From the NCBI GenBank assembly GCA_902786925.1, contig CADAEK010000008.1, forward strand, positions 24,416-88,415: a stretch of DNA of 64,000 nt. The letters are read 5' to 3'. A program made the position numbers and the translations under genes. Under the pieces are notes generated by a model. The model was not told the origin of the DNA, ran no database searches, and worked only from the letters and a program-made list of their open reading frames with translations. The DNA comes from an uncultured Bacteroidales bacterium. Lineage in GTDB: Bacteria > Bacteroidota > Bacteroidia > Bacteroidales > Bacteroidaceae. This document shows, one piece after another, positions 9,207-18,198 of this stretch (positions are counted from its first letter, which is position 1; the number at the start of each line of letters is the position of its first letter).

Positions 9207-9278
9207 GGCGCTTTCGTCTAGCGGCTAGGACACATGCCTCTCACGCATGGAACACGAGTTCGATTCTCGTAGGCGCTA
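9207..9278 (+). tRNA. tRNA-Glu(CTC), copy 1
   Basis: 72 nt; anticodon loop CTCTCAC gives CTC, reading GAG. The D-arm GTCTAGCGGCTAGGAC is typical of tRNA-Glu. The T-stem is ACGAG/CTCGT. CCA is not encoded. It lies 15 bp after tRNA-Ser. Confidence 0.95.
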
Positions 9279-9317
9279 CATAAAACTTCGGAATCAACAG
9301 CCCTTCATTGGGCACTT

Positions 9318-9389
9318 GGCGCTTTCGTCTAGCGGCTAGGACACATGCCTCTCACGCATGGAACACGGGTTCGATTCCCGTAGGCGCTA
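9318..9389 (+). tRNA. tRNA-Glu(CTC), copy 2
   Basis: 72 nt, identical to copy 1 except for a compensatory pair in the T-stem (ACGGG/CCCGT instead of ACGAG/CTCGT). Same CTC anticodon. It ends 1 bp before the terminator stem. Confidence 0.95.
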
Positions 9390-9390
9390 C

Positions 9391-9432
9391 AAAGGAAGGA
9401 GATATCTTCGGATATCTCCTTCCTTTTTGTTT
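9391..9432 (+). terminator. Terminator of the tRNA operon
   Basis: A perfect 16-bp stem (9391-9406 with 9411-9426) closed by a TTCG tetraloop and followed by TTGTTTT. It is among the strongest terminators in the window and directly abuts tRNA-Glu copy 2. Confidence 0.92.
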
Positions 9433-10233
9433 TCATCCCCACCAGTATTGTAAACCGCATCCCTTCCTGTGGAAACCCCTGATTATGGTGACAGTTGACG
9501 ACGTTTGTAGCAGCGAGAGCAGAGTCAAGCTAACTGTCAATTGTCAACTACCTCAAGCCTCTTTGTGGCGTTGAGACTTGCCCACAAACAAATGTGAGCG
9601 TAGCCAACAAGTCATTTTGAGTTGTGCTTGGTCGCCGGTCAAAGTGTTAACAGTGTTAACGTGTGAACATTACAAAAAATCTCTGTGCGCACACGCGTAT
9701 AATATAATATATAATAAATATATTACTCTCAACAAACCCCTTATAAACAACCCCCAAACCACCTGACACAGAAAAAAAGTGATGTTCACACGTTCACACG
9801 TTCACGCTTTGCGTATCATTATGAATTTCAGTTGTGTAAAAATGTTCACACTTTTCCTAAAACTCCAATTTTACACAAAATCCACCTGTTCCTACCCCTA
9901 TTTCATGCCTTGTTTTAGGGTAAAAGCACCCCTGTTTTAAGGTCAGCCACCCTCAATTTTCATGTGTCACACCCTCCATTTTGAACATCTGAATTCTAAA
10001 AATGGGGTACTTCCCCCTCCAAAATGATGTGTCAACCTTTATCAGTATAAAGCAATGGCTCTTTATATTTCTGGGCTTTGCCCCAAAGATTCTTTATAAG
10101 ATTTTATATGATTTCTTGCGATGCAGTAAACACACCTCCAAAGCCATTCAAGACTCAAAAAAATCTGTGCCATCTGTGTGTGACTTCCCAAGCCGCTGAA
10201 GTTTGCAGGTACAGGAGAGGAATGGAAAAAATG
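9433..10233. other. About 0.8 kb non-coding region with repeat fragments
   Basis: No convincing gene was found. It holds a 29-bp word at 9501-9529 that recurs at 62438-62466, a few 7-bp units (9531-9550), a perfect 13-bp inverted repeat (AACGTGTGAACAT at 9658-9670 against 9782-9794) around a very AT-rich centre, and a copy of the TTTCTGGGCTTTGCCCC element at 10054-10125. Short open frames here follow the repeat words and are not credible genes. Confidence 0.7.
10054..10125 (+). repeat. Interspersed GGGCTTTGCCCC element, copy A
   Basis: Core TTTCTGGGCTTTGCCCC at 10068-10084, preceded by half of the usual hairpin (AATGGCTCT) and followed by the tail GATTTCTTGCGATGCA. Related copies lie at 53157, 57005, 57199, 62610 and 63068. 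Confidence 0.75.
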
Positions 10234-10265
10234 AAGGGAAGGGATGCATGGGCATCCCTTCCCTT
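10234..10265 (-). terminator. Terminator of the MFS transporter gene
   Basis: A perfect 14-bp stem (AAGGGAAGGGATGC at 10234-10247 with 10252-10265) and a 4-nt loop. On the minus strand it is followed by CATTTTTTCC, a fair U-tract, about 50 bp past the stop at 10314. Confidence 0.85.
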
Positions 10266-10313
10266 GTGTGTGAGTATTTCCGTGTGGAAATCTATAGGTT
10301 TTGTGTTATTCTT

Positions 10314-11762
10314 TTATTTCGTGATAGGCTTGTACTTGGGCACAAGGGTCTTCATGATGAGCCAGCCAATGAGGTAGGCTACGGCGCAGTAGCAGAAGAC
10401 AATCATGTAGCCAGCAGGTTTGCCTGTGGCACCGAAGAACTGGAAGGCATCACCAAGATTGTCAGCATAGGTGAAGAGCATGCCTGAGCCTTTGTTGATG
10501 GCGAAGGAGCAGAGGCCGCCGAACATGGTGCCGATGCCGGTGATGGTGGCAATGGCTGACTTGGGGAACATGTCACCGATGGTGGAGTAGAGGTTGGCTG
10601 ACCATGCCTGATGTCCTGCTCCTGCCAAGCCGATAATGACGCAGGGCCACCAAGGGGATACTTCTGCCAGGGGCTGTGCGAACATGGCGAAGATGGGCAG
10701 GAAGGCGAAGATGAGCATGGCGCGCATACGGCCTGCATAGGGGTTCATGCCCATCTTCTCGACGAAGAGCTTGGGCAGGTAGCCACCATAGATGGAGAGG
10801 AGGGTGACGATGAGGTAGAGCACGAAGATGAGTGCCTGTCCCATGCCGGAAGAGGAGGGGTAGCCAAGCTCGGAGAAGTAGGCTGGGGCCCAGAAGAGGA
10901 AGAACCACCACACGCCGTCGGTCATGAGTTTGCCAACGATGAAAGCCCAGGTCTGGCGGTATTTGAAGCAGTCGAGGAAGGAGAGCTTGATGTCGTCTTC
11001 GCTTGTCTGCGCTGCTGCGTCGTCGGCGGTGTCGTTCTTGTCTGACTCGATGTAGGCTAGTTCGGCTTTGTTGACGAACTTGCTCTCAGAGGGTGCGGAG
11101 TACATGAAGAGCCAAGCGCCTGCCCAAACGAAGCCGATGGCACCGATGATGATGAAGGCCATCTCCCAACCCATGTGCTCAGCGAGTACAGGAATGGTGA
11201 GGGGAGCGGCAAGGGCACCTACTGAGGCTCCTGCGTTGAAGATGGAGGTAGCATAGGCGCGGTCTTTCTTGGGGAAGAATTCGGCGGTCACCTTGATGGC
11301 TGCAGGGAAGTTGCCTGACTCGCCTGTGGCCAAAATGATACGGCAGGCGAGGAAGAGCCACACGCTGGTGGTGGAGATGACGAGGGCAAGGTCGGTGCCT
11401 TTCTCAACGGCTCGCAGAGCCTCGATGTCGGCTATGCCTGTGAGCTGCATAGTGGCCCATCCACAAGCTGCATGGAGGCATGCACCGAGTGACCAGATGA
11501 CGATGGCCCAGATGTAGCCTTTCTTGGTGCCCATCCAGTCGATGAACTTGCCTGCAAAGAGGGAGATGAAGGCATAGAAGATAGAGAACGTGGCGGTGAT
11601 GTTGCCATAGTCGTTGTCGTTCCAATGGAAGTCGAGTGCGATGAAGTCTTTCCATGTGAGTGACAGCACCTGACGGTCCATGTAGTTGACCGTGGTGGCG
11701 AGGAAGAGCATCGCACAGATTGCCCAACGGTAGTTGGTCATTTTGTTAGCAGTAGTACTCAT
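10314..11762 (-). CDS. MFS transporter, hexuronate/ACS-type
   Basis: A 482-aa inner-membrane carrier with about 12 predicted helices. NYMDRQVLSLTW after the first helix start, GTKKGYIWAIVIWSLGA, and the ATGESGNFPAAIKVTAEFFP segment resemble the anion:cation symporter family that includes ExuT and other sugar-acid carriers. The substrate cannot be read from sequence. A soluble Ser/Thr/Asp-rich loop near the middle separates the two halves. It is monocistronic, with a terminator after its stop; no consensus promoter was found in the repeat-rich upstream gap. It has no uronate-catabolic neighbours. Confidence 0.8.
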   Translation of the reverse strand: MSTTANKMTNYRWAICAMLFLATTVNYMDRQVLSLTWKDFIALDFHWNDNDYGNITATFSIFYAFISLFAGKFIDWMGTKKGYIWAIVIWSLGACLHAACGWATMQLTGIADIEALRAVEKGTDLALVISTTSVWLFLACRIILATGESGNFPAAIKVTAEFFPKKDRAYATSIFNAGASVGALAAPLTIPVLAEHMGWEMAFIIIGAIGFVWAGAWLFMYSAPSESKFVNKAELAYIESDKNDTADDAAAQTSEDDIKLSFLDCFKYRQTWAFIVGKLMTDGVWWFFLFWAPAYFSELGYPSSSGMGQALIFVLYLIVTLLSIYGGYLPKLFVEKMGMNPYAGRMRAMLIFAFLPIFAMFAQPLAEVSPWWPCVIIGLAGAGHQAWSANLYSTIGDMFPKSAIATITGIGTMFGGLCSFAINKGSGMLFTYADNLGDAFQFFGATGKPAGYMIVFCYCAVAYLIGWLIMKTLVPKYKPITK

Positions 11763-12090
11763 AGTTTTTGGTATATTATAGGTAGTTATATTTCAATTAG
11801 GAATTGATAGTTGAGTGAAAAGTGAATAGTGAAAAGTGAATTTAAGACGGGAGTTGAAGGGGAAGTTAAAGGGGGAAGTTAACTCACTTCGCTCGCGGAA
11901 GTTAAAAAAGACGATAGTTTGAGTGAGGAGTTAGGAATTAGGAGTTGTAGTTTAACTGTCCTGCTTCACATTCGTCTTGCGCGTAGCGCTTAACTTCTAT
12001 TTTAACTTCTAATTTAACTTCGGTTATCTTCTATTTTAGCTCCCAATTATCAACTGTCAACTCTTTCCATTCTCACCTCGCTTCTTCCCC
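11763..12090. other. Intergenic region with 7-bp repeats and a dispersed 36-bp word
   Basis: No gene seen. It contains GTGAAAA/GTGAATA heptads (about 11817-11844), an in-register run AGTGAGG-AGTTAGG-AATTAGG-AGTTGTA-GTTTAAC-TGTC (11922-11960) and a 36-bp word at 11963-11998 that recurs exactly at 57302-57337, followed by repeated TTAACTTCT motifs. Confidence 0.75.
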
Positions 12091-12477
12091 CTAAACAAGG
12101 GGGATTGATGGGGCTTCTTCTCTTTCCACTTGAATCTCTACGCCTGCGCCTTGGCAGTCGGCTCCCATGGGTGGGTTTTCCTTGAGCAGGGTGAGGTGGA
12201 CTGATTGGGCGGCTGGGTGCTCGGCAAGGATGGCGCGGGCAATGCGACCTGCTACGTGCTCAAGCAGCTGGGAGGGTAGGGCCATCTCGCGCTGGATGAT
12301 GGTGAAGAGGTCGGCATAGGAAATGGTGCCTGCAAGGTCATCTTGCTGGAGGGCACGCGTGAAGTCGGTGTCTACTTCAAGGTTGATGATGAAGTAGGCG
12401 CCTACTTTCCGCTCTTGTTCCATCACGCCGTGATAGGCAAAGAGCCGCAGCTGACGAATGATGACTTTATGGCTCAT
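12091..12477 (-). CDS. folB: Dihydroneopterin aldolase
   Basis: Cleaves dihydroneopterin to 6-hydroxymethyl-dihydropterin in folate synthesis. The 128-aa protein has the family pattern: LRLFAYHGVMEQERKVGAYF at the N-terminus (YHGV substrate loop), TISYADLFTII with the catalytic Tyr region, LLEHVAGRIA, and the conserved Lys in TLLKENPPM. Its start lies 11 bp inside the upstream gene at 12467-13201, suggesting translational coupling. Confidence 0.93.
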   Translation of the reverse strand: MSHKVIIRQLRLFAYHGVMEQERKVGAYFIINLEVDTDFTRALQQDDLAGTISYADLFTIIQREMALPSQLLEHVAGRIARAILAEHPAAQSVHLTLLKENPPMGADCQGAGVEIQVEREEAPSIPLV

Positions 12478-13201
12478 CGTTCAGCTCGTCTGTGTCGTCG
12501 GTGATGTCTGACGCATCGGGTGAGACGGTGTATTTCTTGAGTGCTCGCGCCACACCATTGGTCCAGGTGTTGATGTTCTCGTCGTCGAGCTGCAAGGAAC
12601 TGATGAGCTTGATGACATGGTTGAGTGGCATGCGGTAGCGGAGCACACCGCTGATGAGCTTGGCGTAGTTCCAGTATTCTTTGTTGAAGCGCTCGGACAG
12701 ACCCTCGACCGTGGTCTTGTAGCCTCGACGATTGACGAAGGTGAAGTCGTAGCGCTTGGTGCCGTCTTCGTTGACGTGCTTGATGATGAAGCCTTTGGTG
12801 ACGGTTTTCGGCAGAGCAATGCCGTCCTCATCGTCGAGCACACCTGTGAAGATTTCGTAGGGGTAGCCATCGAGCAGTCCTACAAATGCAACCCATTTCT
12901 CTTTCTTGTTCTGGAACTTCACGACGTCGCACTCAAGACTGACGGGACGCTTCTCTGTGATTTCAAACTGAGGACGGAAAGAGTATATTTCGCCTTCAAG
13001 AAGTGAGAGCAGTTCCTGGCAGTCGGGATTGGCCAAGGGGGCTTTTTCTGCATTCTCGCCATTGCTTGTGGCTCCATTGGCAGCACCGTTGGCATGGGCT
13101 GCTTGAGCCGTGTAGCAGGCAAGCGCATTCTTCAAACGTTCCTCTCCGAAGTCTGCTAGTAGCCGCAGAATCGCTGTGGATAATGTAGGAATGGATGACA
13201 T
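12467..13201 (-). CDS. Stand-alone protein like the C-terminal (TSCPD-type) module of B12-dependent ribonucleotide reductase
   Basis: A 244-aa cytoplasmic protein. From about residue 85 to 225 it reads like the end of class II ribonucleoside-diphosphate reductase: RPVSLECDVVKFQNKK, KWVAFVGLLDGYPYEIFTG, GIALPKTVTKGFIIK, RRGYKTTVEGLS, YWNYAKLISGVLRYRMP and NTWTNGVARALKKY. The barrel with the catalytic cysteines is absent, and so is the C-terminal CxxC zinc tail; instead it ends in an acidic tail. An Ala/Asn-rich linker (about 35-55) precedes the module. It overlaps folB by 11 bp. Role unknown; the domain likeness is recalled from the family, not searched. Confidence 0.6.
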   Translation of the reverse strand: MSSIPTLSTAILRLLADFGEERLKNALACYTAQAAHANGAANGATSNGENAEKAPLANPDCQELLSLLEGEIYSFRPQFEITEKRPVSLECDVVKFQNKKEKWVAFVGLLDGYPYEIFTGVLDDEDGIALPKTVTKGFIIKHVNEDGTKRYDFTFVNRRGYKTTVEGLSERFNKEYWNYAKLISGVLRYRMPLNHVIKLISSLQLDDENINTWTNGVARALKKYTVSPDASDITDDTDELNDEP

Positions 13202-13344
13202 ATGAGGTTTTGTTTTATTACTATAGAATTGTTAAGTATGGGCAAAGGTAGATAAAAAAAGTGAAAAGTGGCGGCATGAGCCGAAAAAAAACGCCGAAAA
13301 TGCTTATCTTTGTCCAGTTGTAGATTGTAATAAATAGAAAAGAC

Positions 13345-14088
13345 ATGGAGACATCTATCGTGACAAGACGGACTATCCGTAAGTATAAGCAGGAGGATAT
13401 CCCTGCTGAGAAGTTGGATGCGATGCTGTATCAGGCTTCGCGTGCTGCCACTATGGGCAACATGCAGCTGTATAGCGTGGTGGTGACTCGTTCGGCCGAG
13501 ATGAAGGAGAAGCTCTCTCCTCTGCACTTTAATCAGCCTATGGTGAAGGGTGCACCAGTGGTGCTCACGTTTTGTGCTGACTTTAACCGATTCACGAAGT
13601 GGTGCGAGCTGCGCAATGCTCAGCCTGGATATGACAATGTGCTGTCGTGGCTGAATGCGGTGAGCGACACGCTCTTGTATGTGCAGGCGTTCTGCTCTTT
13701 GGCCGAGGCTGCGGGGTATGGCACTTGCTATCTGGGCACTACGTTGTATAATCCTCAGGGCATCATCGACCTGCTGAAACTGCCTAAACTCACGTTCCCT
13801 GTGGCTACGATCACAGTGGGCGTGCCTGACGAGTGTCCTGAACAGCCTGACCGCTTGCCTCATTTGGCTTATATCCACGAGGAGACGTATCAGGACTATA
13901 CGCCTAATCAGCTGGATATTATCTATTATCTGAAGGAACAACTGGAGGAAAACCAGAAGTTTGTGGAGGTGAACAAGAAGGAGAACTTGGCACAGGTGTT
14001 TACGGATTGTCGCTACACGAAGAAGGATAATGAGGCGATGTCGGAAGGATTGCTGGCAGCACTGAAAGCGCAGGGCTTTCTTCGTTGA
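13345..14088 (+). CDS. Nitroreductase-family flavoprotein
   Basis: A 247-aa FMN-dependent NAD(P)H oxidoreductase. SIVTRRTIRKYKQEDIPAEKLDAMLYQASRAATMGNMQ is the FMN-phosphate-binding N-terminal pattern and AAGYGTCYLGT marks the central helix-strand. The length and long C-terminal excursion (from about 180) suit the NfsA/FRP branch. It is divergent from the gene at 13201; a TATCTTTG box at 13305-13312 lies just upstream but its -33 partner is not evident. It ends with a clear terminator. The natural substrate is unknown. Confidence 0.85.
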   Translation: METSIVTRRTIRKYKQEDIPAEKLDAMLYQASRAATMGNMQLYSVVVTRSAEMKEKLSPLHFNQPMVKGAPVVLTFCADFNRFTKWCELRNAQPGYDNVLSWLNAVSDTLLYVQAFCSLAEAAGYGTCYLGTTLYNPQGIIDLLKLPKLTFPVATITVGVPDECPEQPDRLPHLAYIHEETYQDYTPNQLDIIYYLKEQLEENQKFVEVNKKENLAQVFTDCRYTKKDNEAMSEGLLAALKAQGFLR

Positions 14089-14189
14089 ATGGTGAATGGT
14101 GATTTGTTTTTCCTTTCAACGAGGCTTGATGCTATAGATTTCGATTGATGCTGTTGCTTCCCCAAAGAACAGTCTATATAAAAAATAGT

Positions 14190-14227
14190 GAGGGGGTAAG
14201 TGTCACCACGACACGCCCCCTCTTTTT
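14190..14227 (+). terminator. Terminator of the nitroreductase gene
   Basis: GAGGGGG and GTGTC arms pair with GACAC and CCCCCTC around a 5-nt loop with small bulges, followed by TTTTT (14223-14227). It sits about 100 bp after the stop and may also insulate the convergent dnaA. Confidence 0.85.
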
Positions 14228-14293
14228 GAGCATAAGGTAAAAAGTAAAATTATAGGTTAAGTCAGTATTATTTTTCGTTACAATTCTCTTGCG

Positions 14294-15718
14294 CTAACCT
14301 CTGCTGGAGGCTTGCAGTATTTCTTGTAGTTCTGTCACGTCTTGGCGTATCTGGTCATCCACTTCCATCATGTCTTTAATCTGTCGGATAGCATGAATCA
14401 CTGTAGCATGATTGCGATTGCCGATGTTGACACCTATCTGCACATGTGACTTTCCTGTGAACTGATTGGAGAGGTACATGGCAACTTGACGAGCATACGC
14501 TATCTTCTGAGTACGAGCGCGTGAGTCCAATTGGCTCAACTTAAGGTTGAAGTGGTCGCACACGCATTGCTTGACTTCGTCGATGGTGATGGTGTGCTCG
14601 GTCTTCTCTACGAAGCGTGGCATGACTTTCTGCACCAAGCTCATGTTGATGCCGCAGTTGTACACTACTGAGTAGGCCATGAGTGAGTTGATGATGCCTT
14701 CGAGATCGCGCACGCTATCATCTACATTCTCAGAGATAAACTTGAGCACGTTAGAAGGAATCTTCAGGCCTTCTTTTTCTACCTTGGCAGAGATGATGTC
14801 AAGACGCAAGTTCTGTGTAGGTTTCTCGATTTCTGCCTGCATGCCCCACTTGAAGCGTGTGAGCAGGCGGTCTTCCAGGTCTTTGATGGCGATAGGAGGA
14901 CGATCGGCAGAAAGGATAATCTGCTTGCCGTTGATGTGCAGGTGATTGAAGATGTGGAAGAAGGTGTTCTGGGTTTTTGCTTTGCCAGAAAGTTCCTGCA
15001 CGTCGTCGAGAATGAGCACGTCAATGGATTGGTAGAAGCGGATGAACTCGTTCAACTTGTTCTTGATGACTGCATCTGAATATTGTACGCTGAAGAGGTG
15101 GGCGGAGAGGTAAAGCACACGCATTTGTGGGTGCTCCTCCTTAATGCGCCAGCCAATGGCGTTAATCAGGTGGGTCTTGCCGCATCCGGATGGACCATAT
15201 ACGAAGAAGGGGTTGAATGTCTGGGCAGGGTGCTTGGCAATAGATTCGCCTACAGAACGCGCCAGACGATTGCTTTCGCCTTCGAGGTAATTGCTGAATT
15301 TGTAGTGTGGATAGAGCTGAGAGTCGAGGTCCTGCACCTGTGGAGCTGTCACATCGTCGGGCGATGTGCGTGCATCGGTGCGTGGCTCGCCATTCATAGG
15401 TTTGGGAGCCATGTCTGTGCTGCGCTCTCTCACTAATCCGCCGCGCGTTGTCTTCACCACCGACACATTATAATATAGTTCCTTGACGCTGGAACCGAAG
15501 ACACGCTTGAAGGTAGCTGCCATGAGTGGCAGGAAGTTATCTTCCAACAACTTCTTGACCCATTCGCTAGGTACATTGAGTATCAGTTTGCCATCTTCGA
15601 AGCTGTGAAGCTCGACGAAAGCAAATGACGCCGCGAATTGCTGAGGGGAGATGTTGTCTCGAATAATGCCGAGGCATTTCTCCCACAAGAGTTGTGGATT
15701 TTCTTCTATTTCTACCAT
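14294..15718 (-). CDS. dnaA: Chromosomal replication initiator DnaA
   Basis: AAA+ ATPase that opens the replication origin. The 474-aa product has domain I (1-90), a variable linker (90-135), the ATPase core with Walker A GPSGCGKT at 175-182 and Walker B LILDDVQEL, and the C-terminal helix-turn-helix with the signature NHATVIHA preceded by QVAMYLSNQFTGKS. The start follows the standard N-terminus (IEENPQLLWEKCLGII). A good -33/-7 pair lies at 15750-15780. No cluster of DnaA boxes was recognised in the adjacent gaps, so this need not be the origin. Confidence 0.97.
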   Translation of the reverse strand: MVEIEENPQLLWEKCLGIIRDNISPQQFAASFAFVELHSFEDGKLILNVPSEWVKKLLEDNFLPLMAATFKRVFGSSVKELYYNVSVVKTTRGGLVRERSTDMAPKPMNGEPRTDARTSPDDVTAPQVQDLDSQLYPHYKFSNYLEGESNRLARSVGESIAKHPAQTFNPFFVYGPSGCGKTHLINAIGWRIKEEHPQMRVLYLSAHLFSVQYSDAVIKNKLNEFIRFYQSIDVLILDDVQELSGKAKTQNTFFHIFNHLHINGKQIILSADRPPIAIKDLEDRLLTRFKWGMQAEIEKPTQNLRLDIISAKVEKEGLKIPSNVLKFISENVDDSVRDLEGIINSLMAYSVVYNCGINMSLVQKVMPRFVEKTEHTITIDEVKQCVCDHFNLKLSQLDSRARTQKIAYARQVAMYLSNQFTGKSHVQIGVNIGNRNHATVIHAIRQIKDMMEVDDQIRQDVTELQEILQASSRG

Positions 15719-16079
15719 ATCGGATTCAGAGGTGTAACTCTAACGATTGCAAAGTTCGTCCTTTTTTTTGAAATAGCAAAATTTCTTTTTTGATGTGTTT
15801 TTAATGGACGAATAAAATCCTCTTTTTTTCAATCACTTACGTTTGCTAAGTTTTGTAACGTATTGATTCTTCTTGTTTTTCTTCTATTAGTTGATTATCA
15901 GTCAATTGTCAAATTGTTCCATGTGTGAAACAATAGGTGCATATTTTTTTATTGTCAAGCCTAAATGGTTGTCTTTTATAGGATTCCTATCTCTTCCGAA
16001 CGGCTTCCAGATAACTTGTTTGCTTTTTAAACAAAATTCAAATAAGAACCTTACTTAACATTTCATTTTCGCCCTCTTT
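15719..16079. other. AT-rich intergenic region upstream of dnaA
   Basis: 361 bp between dnaA and the MCE gene, rich in T-runs, with no credible reading frame. Apart from the dnaA promoter at its left end, no DnaA-box cluster, hairpin terminator or RNA gene was recognised. Confidence 0.6.
15750..15780 (-). promoter_or_regulatory. Probable promoter of dnaA
   Basis: Minus-strand TTTG (15777-15780), a 19-nt spacer and GAACTTTG (15750-15757). The -7 box departs from TAnnTTTG at its first base, so this is a weaker match than others in the window. Confidence 0.5.
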
Positions 16080-16991
16080 TTACCTGTCTTTTTTGCCGAA
16101 AAGCGAGAAATGAACGTAGCGTTTTGGGTGCAGTCGGAAGTCCTCCAGCAGGCGTGAAGAGTTGATCATGGTGGAGTCGAGATGCAGGACGATGGAGTTG
16201 TCGTTCATCAGCATGCCGAGCGAGGTGTTCTTGTCGTTCATGGCTGTGCTGATTCGGAATGTCATGTCTTGCAGGTTTCCTAATGTGGCATCTGCTTTTG
16301 TAGCCATGCCTACCAAGTCTATCTGGTTGAGGTTGGCTGTGGTGGTTTCCATATTGGTGCAGATGTTGTTGGTCTTAGCCATGAGTTGTGGCATGTCTTT
16401 CAGCAGCCCATTGATTTGGGTGGTGGTGACTTTCAGCTCTTCTGAGAGGTCTGCCATGTTGTGCATGGATGTGGCAAGGGCAGGGTCGTTTGACAGGGTG
16501 TTGAGTGCTGTCAAGATAGAGTCCACTTTGGGCAATAGGGCTTGCATCTGTGGAATCATGCCACCTGCTGCCGACATGAGGTCTGTCATAGGAGCACCTT
16601 GAAGGGTGTCACCTGGCTGGAGGGTTTCGTCGGGGTTGGTGCCTAACTTGAGGTTCATTGTGGCATTGCCCAACATCTCTTTGGTCATATAGACGCTGGT
16701 GCCTTTGGGCAGGTGGAAGTTGGGGTTGATAGTGATTTCCACCAGCATGTTCTGTTTGGCGGCATTGAATGAGATCGCTTTAACGGTGCCTACTTTCATG
16801 CCGTTGGCACGCACGTCTGATGCTGTGGGCATGCCTTGTACGTCGGCTATCTCCACGAAGTAGGATACTTCATCGTTGAAGAGTTTCAAACCTTTAAGGA
16901 AGATGATGCCTACATAGATGAGTACTGCGGAAAGGATTGCCACCAGGGCTATCTTGATTTCTTTACTGATTTTCATAGTTTTATTGTTCAA
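16080..16991 (-). CDS. MCE/MlaD-family lipid-transport protein
   Basis: A 303-aa membrane-anchored periplasmic protein. One N-terminal helix (about 12-32) is followed by a single MCE domain (about 38-115: FVEIADVQGMPTASDVRANGMKVGTV) and a long helical tail with a coiled-coil-like region (about 150-265). In the family such proteins form rings that bind phospholipids or other lipids between inner and outer membrane. It overlaps the upstream amidase gene by 11 bp. No MlaE/MlaF partners are in the window; in this phylum they are often elsewhere. Confidence 0.88.
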   Translation of the reverse strand: MNNKTMKISKEIKIALVAILSAVLIYVGIIFLKGLKLFNDEVSYFVEIADVQGMPTASDVRANGMKVGTVKAISFNAAKQNMLVEITINPNFHLPKGTSVYMTKEMLGNATMNLKLGTNPDETLQPGDTLQGAPMTDLMSAAGGMIPQMQALLPKVDSILTALNTLSNDPALATSMHNMADLSEELKVTTTQINGLLKDMPQLMAKTNNICTNMETTTANLNQIDLVGMATKADATLGNLQDMTFRISTAMNDKNTSLGMLMNDNSIVLHLDSTMINSSRLLEDFRLHPKRYVHFSLFGKKDR

Positions 16992-18141
16992 ATGTTACAA
17001 TGAATGCTTGGGGAAATTTGTCTATGATGGATTGACGCAGGCGTTTGGCTTCCTCCAGGGTGGTGGCGGAGCCGTAGGTGTAGGTGTAGCGCCCGTTTTG
17101 CTGGTGCATCTCGCAGGCAATTCCTTTGAACTGCTTGTCGTTGGGACGCAACTTGGTGCTGCCTGCAAGCACTTGCACTTTGTACACTGTCTGTTTCTCT
17201 GTGTTGGCGGAGGCGCTGCTCTTGGTGTTGTCTGTTGCGGGGATAGGGGCCGCAGCAGGGGCCTCGGCTTCAGCAGGTGCAGTGTCAGCAGGTGTTTCCT
17301 TATCTTGTTTGTCTGCTTTTTTCTCTTTGGTGTCGGGTGTGGGTTTCTCCAGTTTTGACTCACGTCCTGTTTGCTGTGCTTTGTACCTCACAATGGCGTT
17401 ATAGATGCTCTTGGCCATGGCCTGTCTGCCTGATGTGGACATGAGGAACTGCTCTTCGGCAGGGGTGGAGATGTAGCCTACTTCCAGCAGGACGCTAGGC
17501 ATATAAGTGAGGCGAAGCACGGCCAAATTGGCTTGCAGCACACCCATATCGTTTCGCCCACCTGTGCGTACCATTTCGCCTTGCACGAGTTTGGCGAAGT
17601 TGACGCTCTCTTTCATGTCATGGTCTTGCATGAGCTCGAACATGATGTTGCTTTCGGGCGATGGGTTGTAGTCGTATTTCTTTGCAGCCTCGCCTTCCAG
17701 AGCTATCACGGAGTTCTCTCGCTTCTCTACTGCCAGATTGGTGGCGGCTGTGCGGAGGCACAATGAGTAGGACTGCACGCCCATGGCTTTGCGGGCATTT
17801 TTTGGAAGGGCGTTGGTGTGTATGCTGACGAAGAGGTTTGCCTTGGCCTTGTTAGCAATTTCGGCACGTCGTCCTAATTCAACAAATACATCGGTGCTGC
17901 GCGTATAGACAAGGGACACGTCGGGACAATTTGCTTTCAGCAAGCGTCCTACTTCGAGCGTGATGCCCAAGTTGATGTCTTTTTCTCGGTTTTTGGGTGA
18001 AGAGCCTATGGCGCCAGGGTCTTTGCCACCATGGCCCGCATCGAGCACTACCACAAACTTGTTGCCATCAGTCATGGCAGACAGGGGTAATGCAAAGAGC
18101 ATGGTTCCTATATATAGAATAATGTGTAAAAGTTTTCTCAT
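16981..18141 (-). CDS. N-acetylmuramoyl-L-alanine amidase with SPOR-like tail
   Basis: A 386-aa secreted cell-wall hydrolase. After a signal peptide (1-22), an Amidase_3 domain spans about 26-240, with zinc-binding LDAGHGGKDPGAIG, the SIHTN motif, and the catalytic-Glu region LLEVGYIST. A Pro/Ala/Lys-rich linker (about 250-310) leads to a C-terminal repeat-type domain (VYKVQVLAGS... to the end) that resembles SPOR domains, which bind denuded glycan at septa. It overlaps the MCE gene. A TATCTTTG box on the minus strand at 18161-18168 is a candidate -7 element. Confidence 0.9.
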   Translation of the reverse strand: MRKLLHIILYIGTMLFALPLSAMTDGNKFVVVLDAGHGGKDPGAIGSSPKNREKDINLGITLEVGRLLKANCPDVSLVYTRSTDVFVELGRRAEIANKAKANLFVSIHTNALPKNARKAMGVQSYSLCLRTAATNLAVEKRENSVIALEGEAAKKYDYNPSPESNIMFELMQDHDMKESVNFAKLVQGEMVRTGGRNDMGVLQANLAVLRLTYMPSVLLEVGYISTPAEEQFLMSTSGRQAMAKSIYNAIVRYKAQQTGRESKLEKPTPDTKEKKADKQDKETPADTAPAEAEAPAAAPIPATDNTKSSASANTEKQTVYKVQVLAGSTKLRPNDKQFKGIACEMHQQNGRYTYTYGSATTLEEAKRLRQSIIDKFPQAFIVTFEQ

Positions 18142-18198
18142 ATGCGCATGAAATCAGTGGCAAAGATACGAATAATCAGCAGAATTACCCATGAAATA

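Noticed and set aside
15719..16079. Replication origin next to dnaA
   Set aside because: No cluster of TTATNCACA-like boxes was found in either gap beside dnaA.
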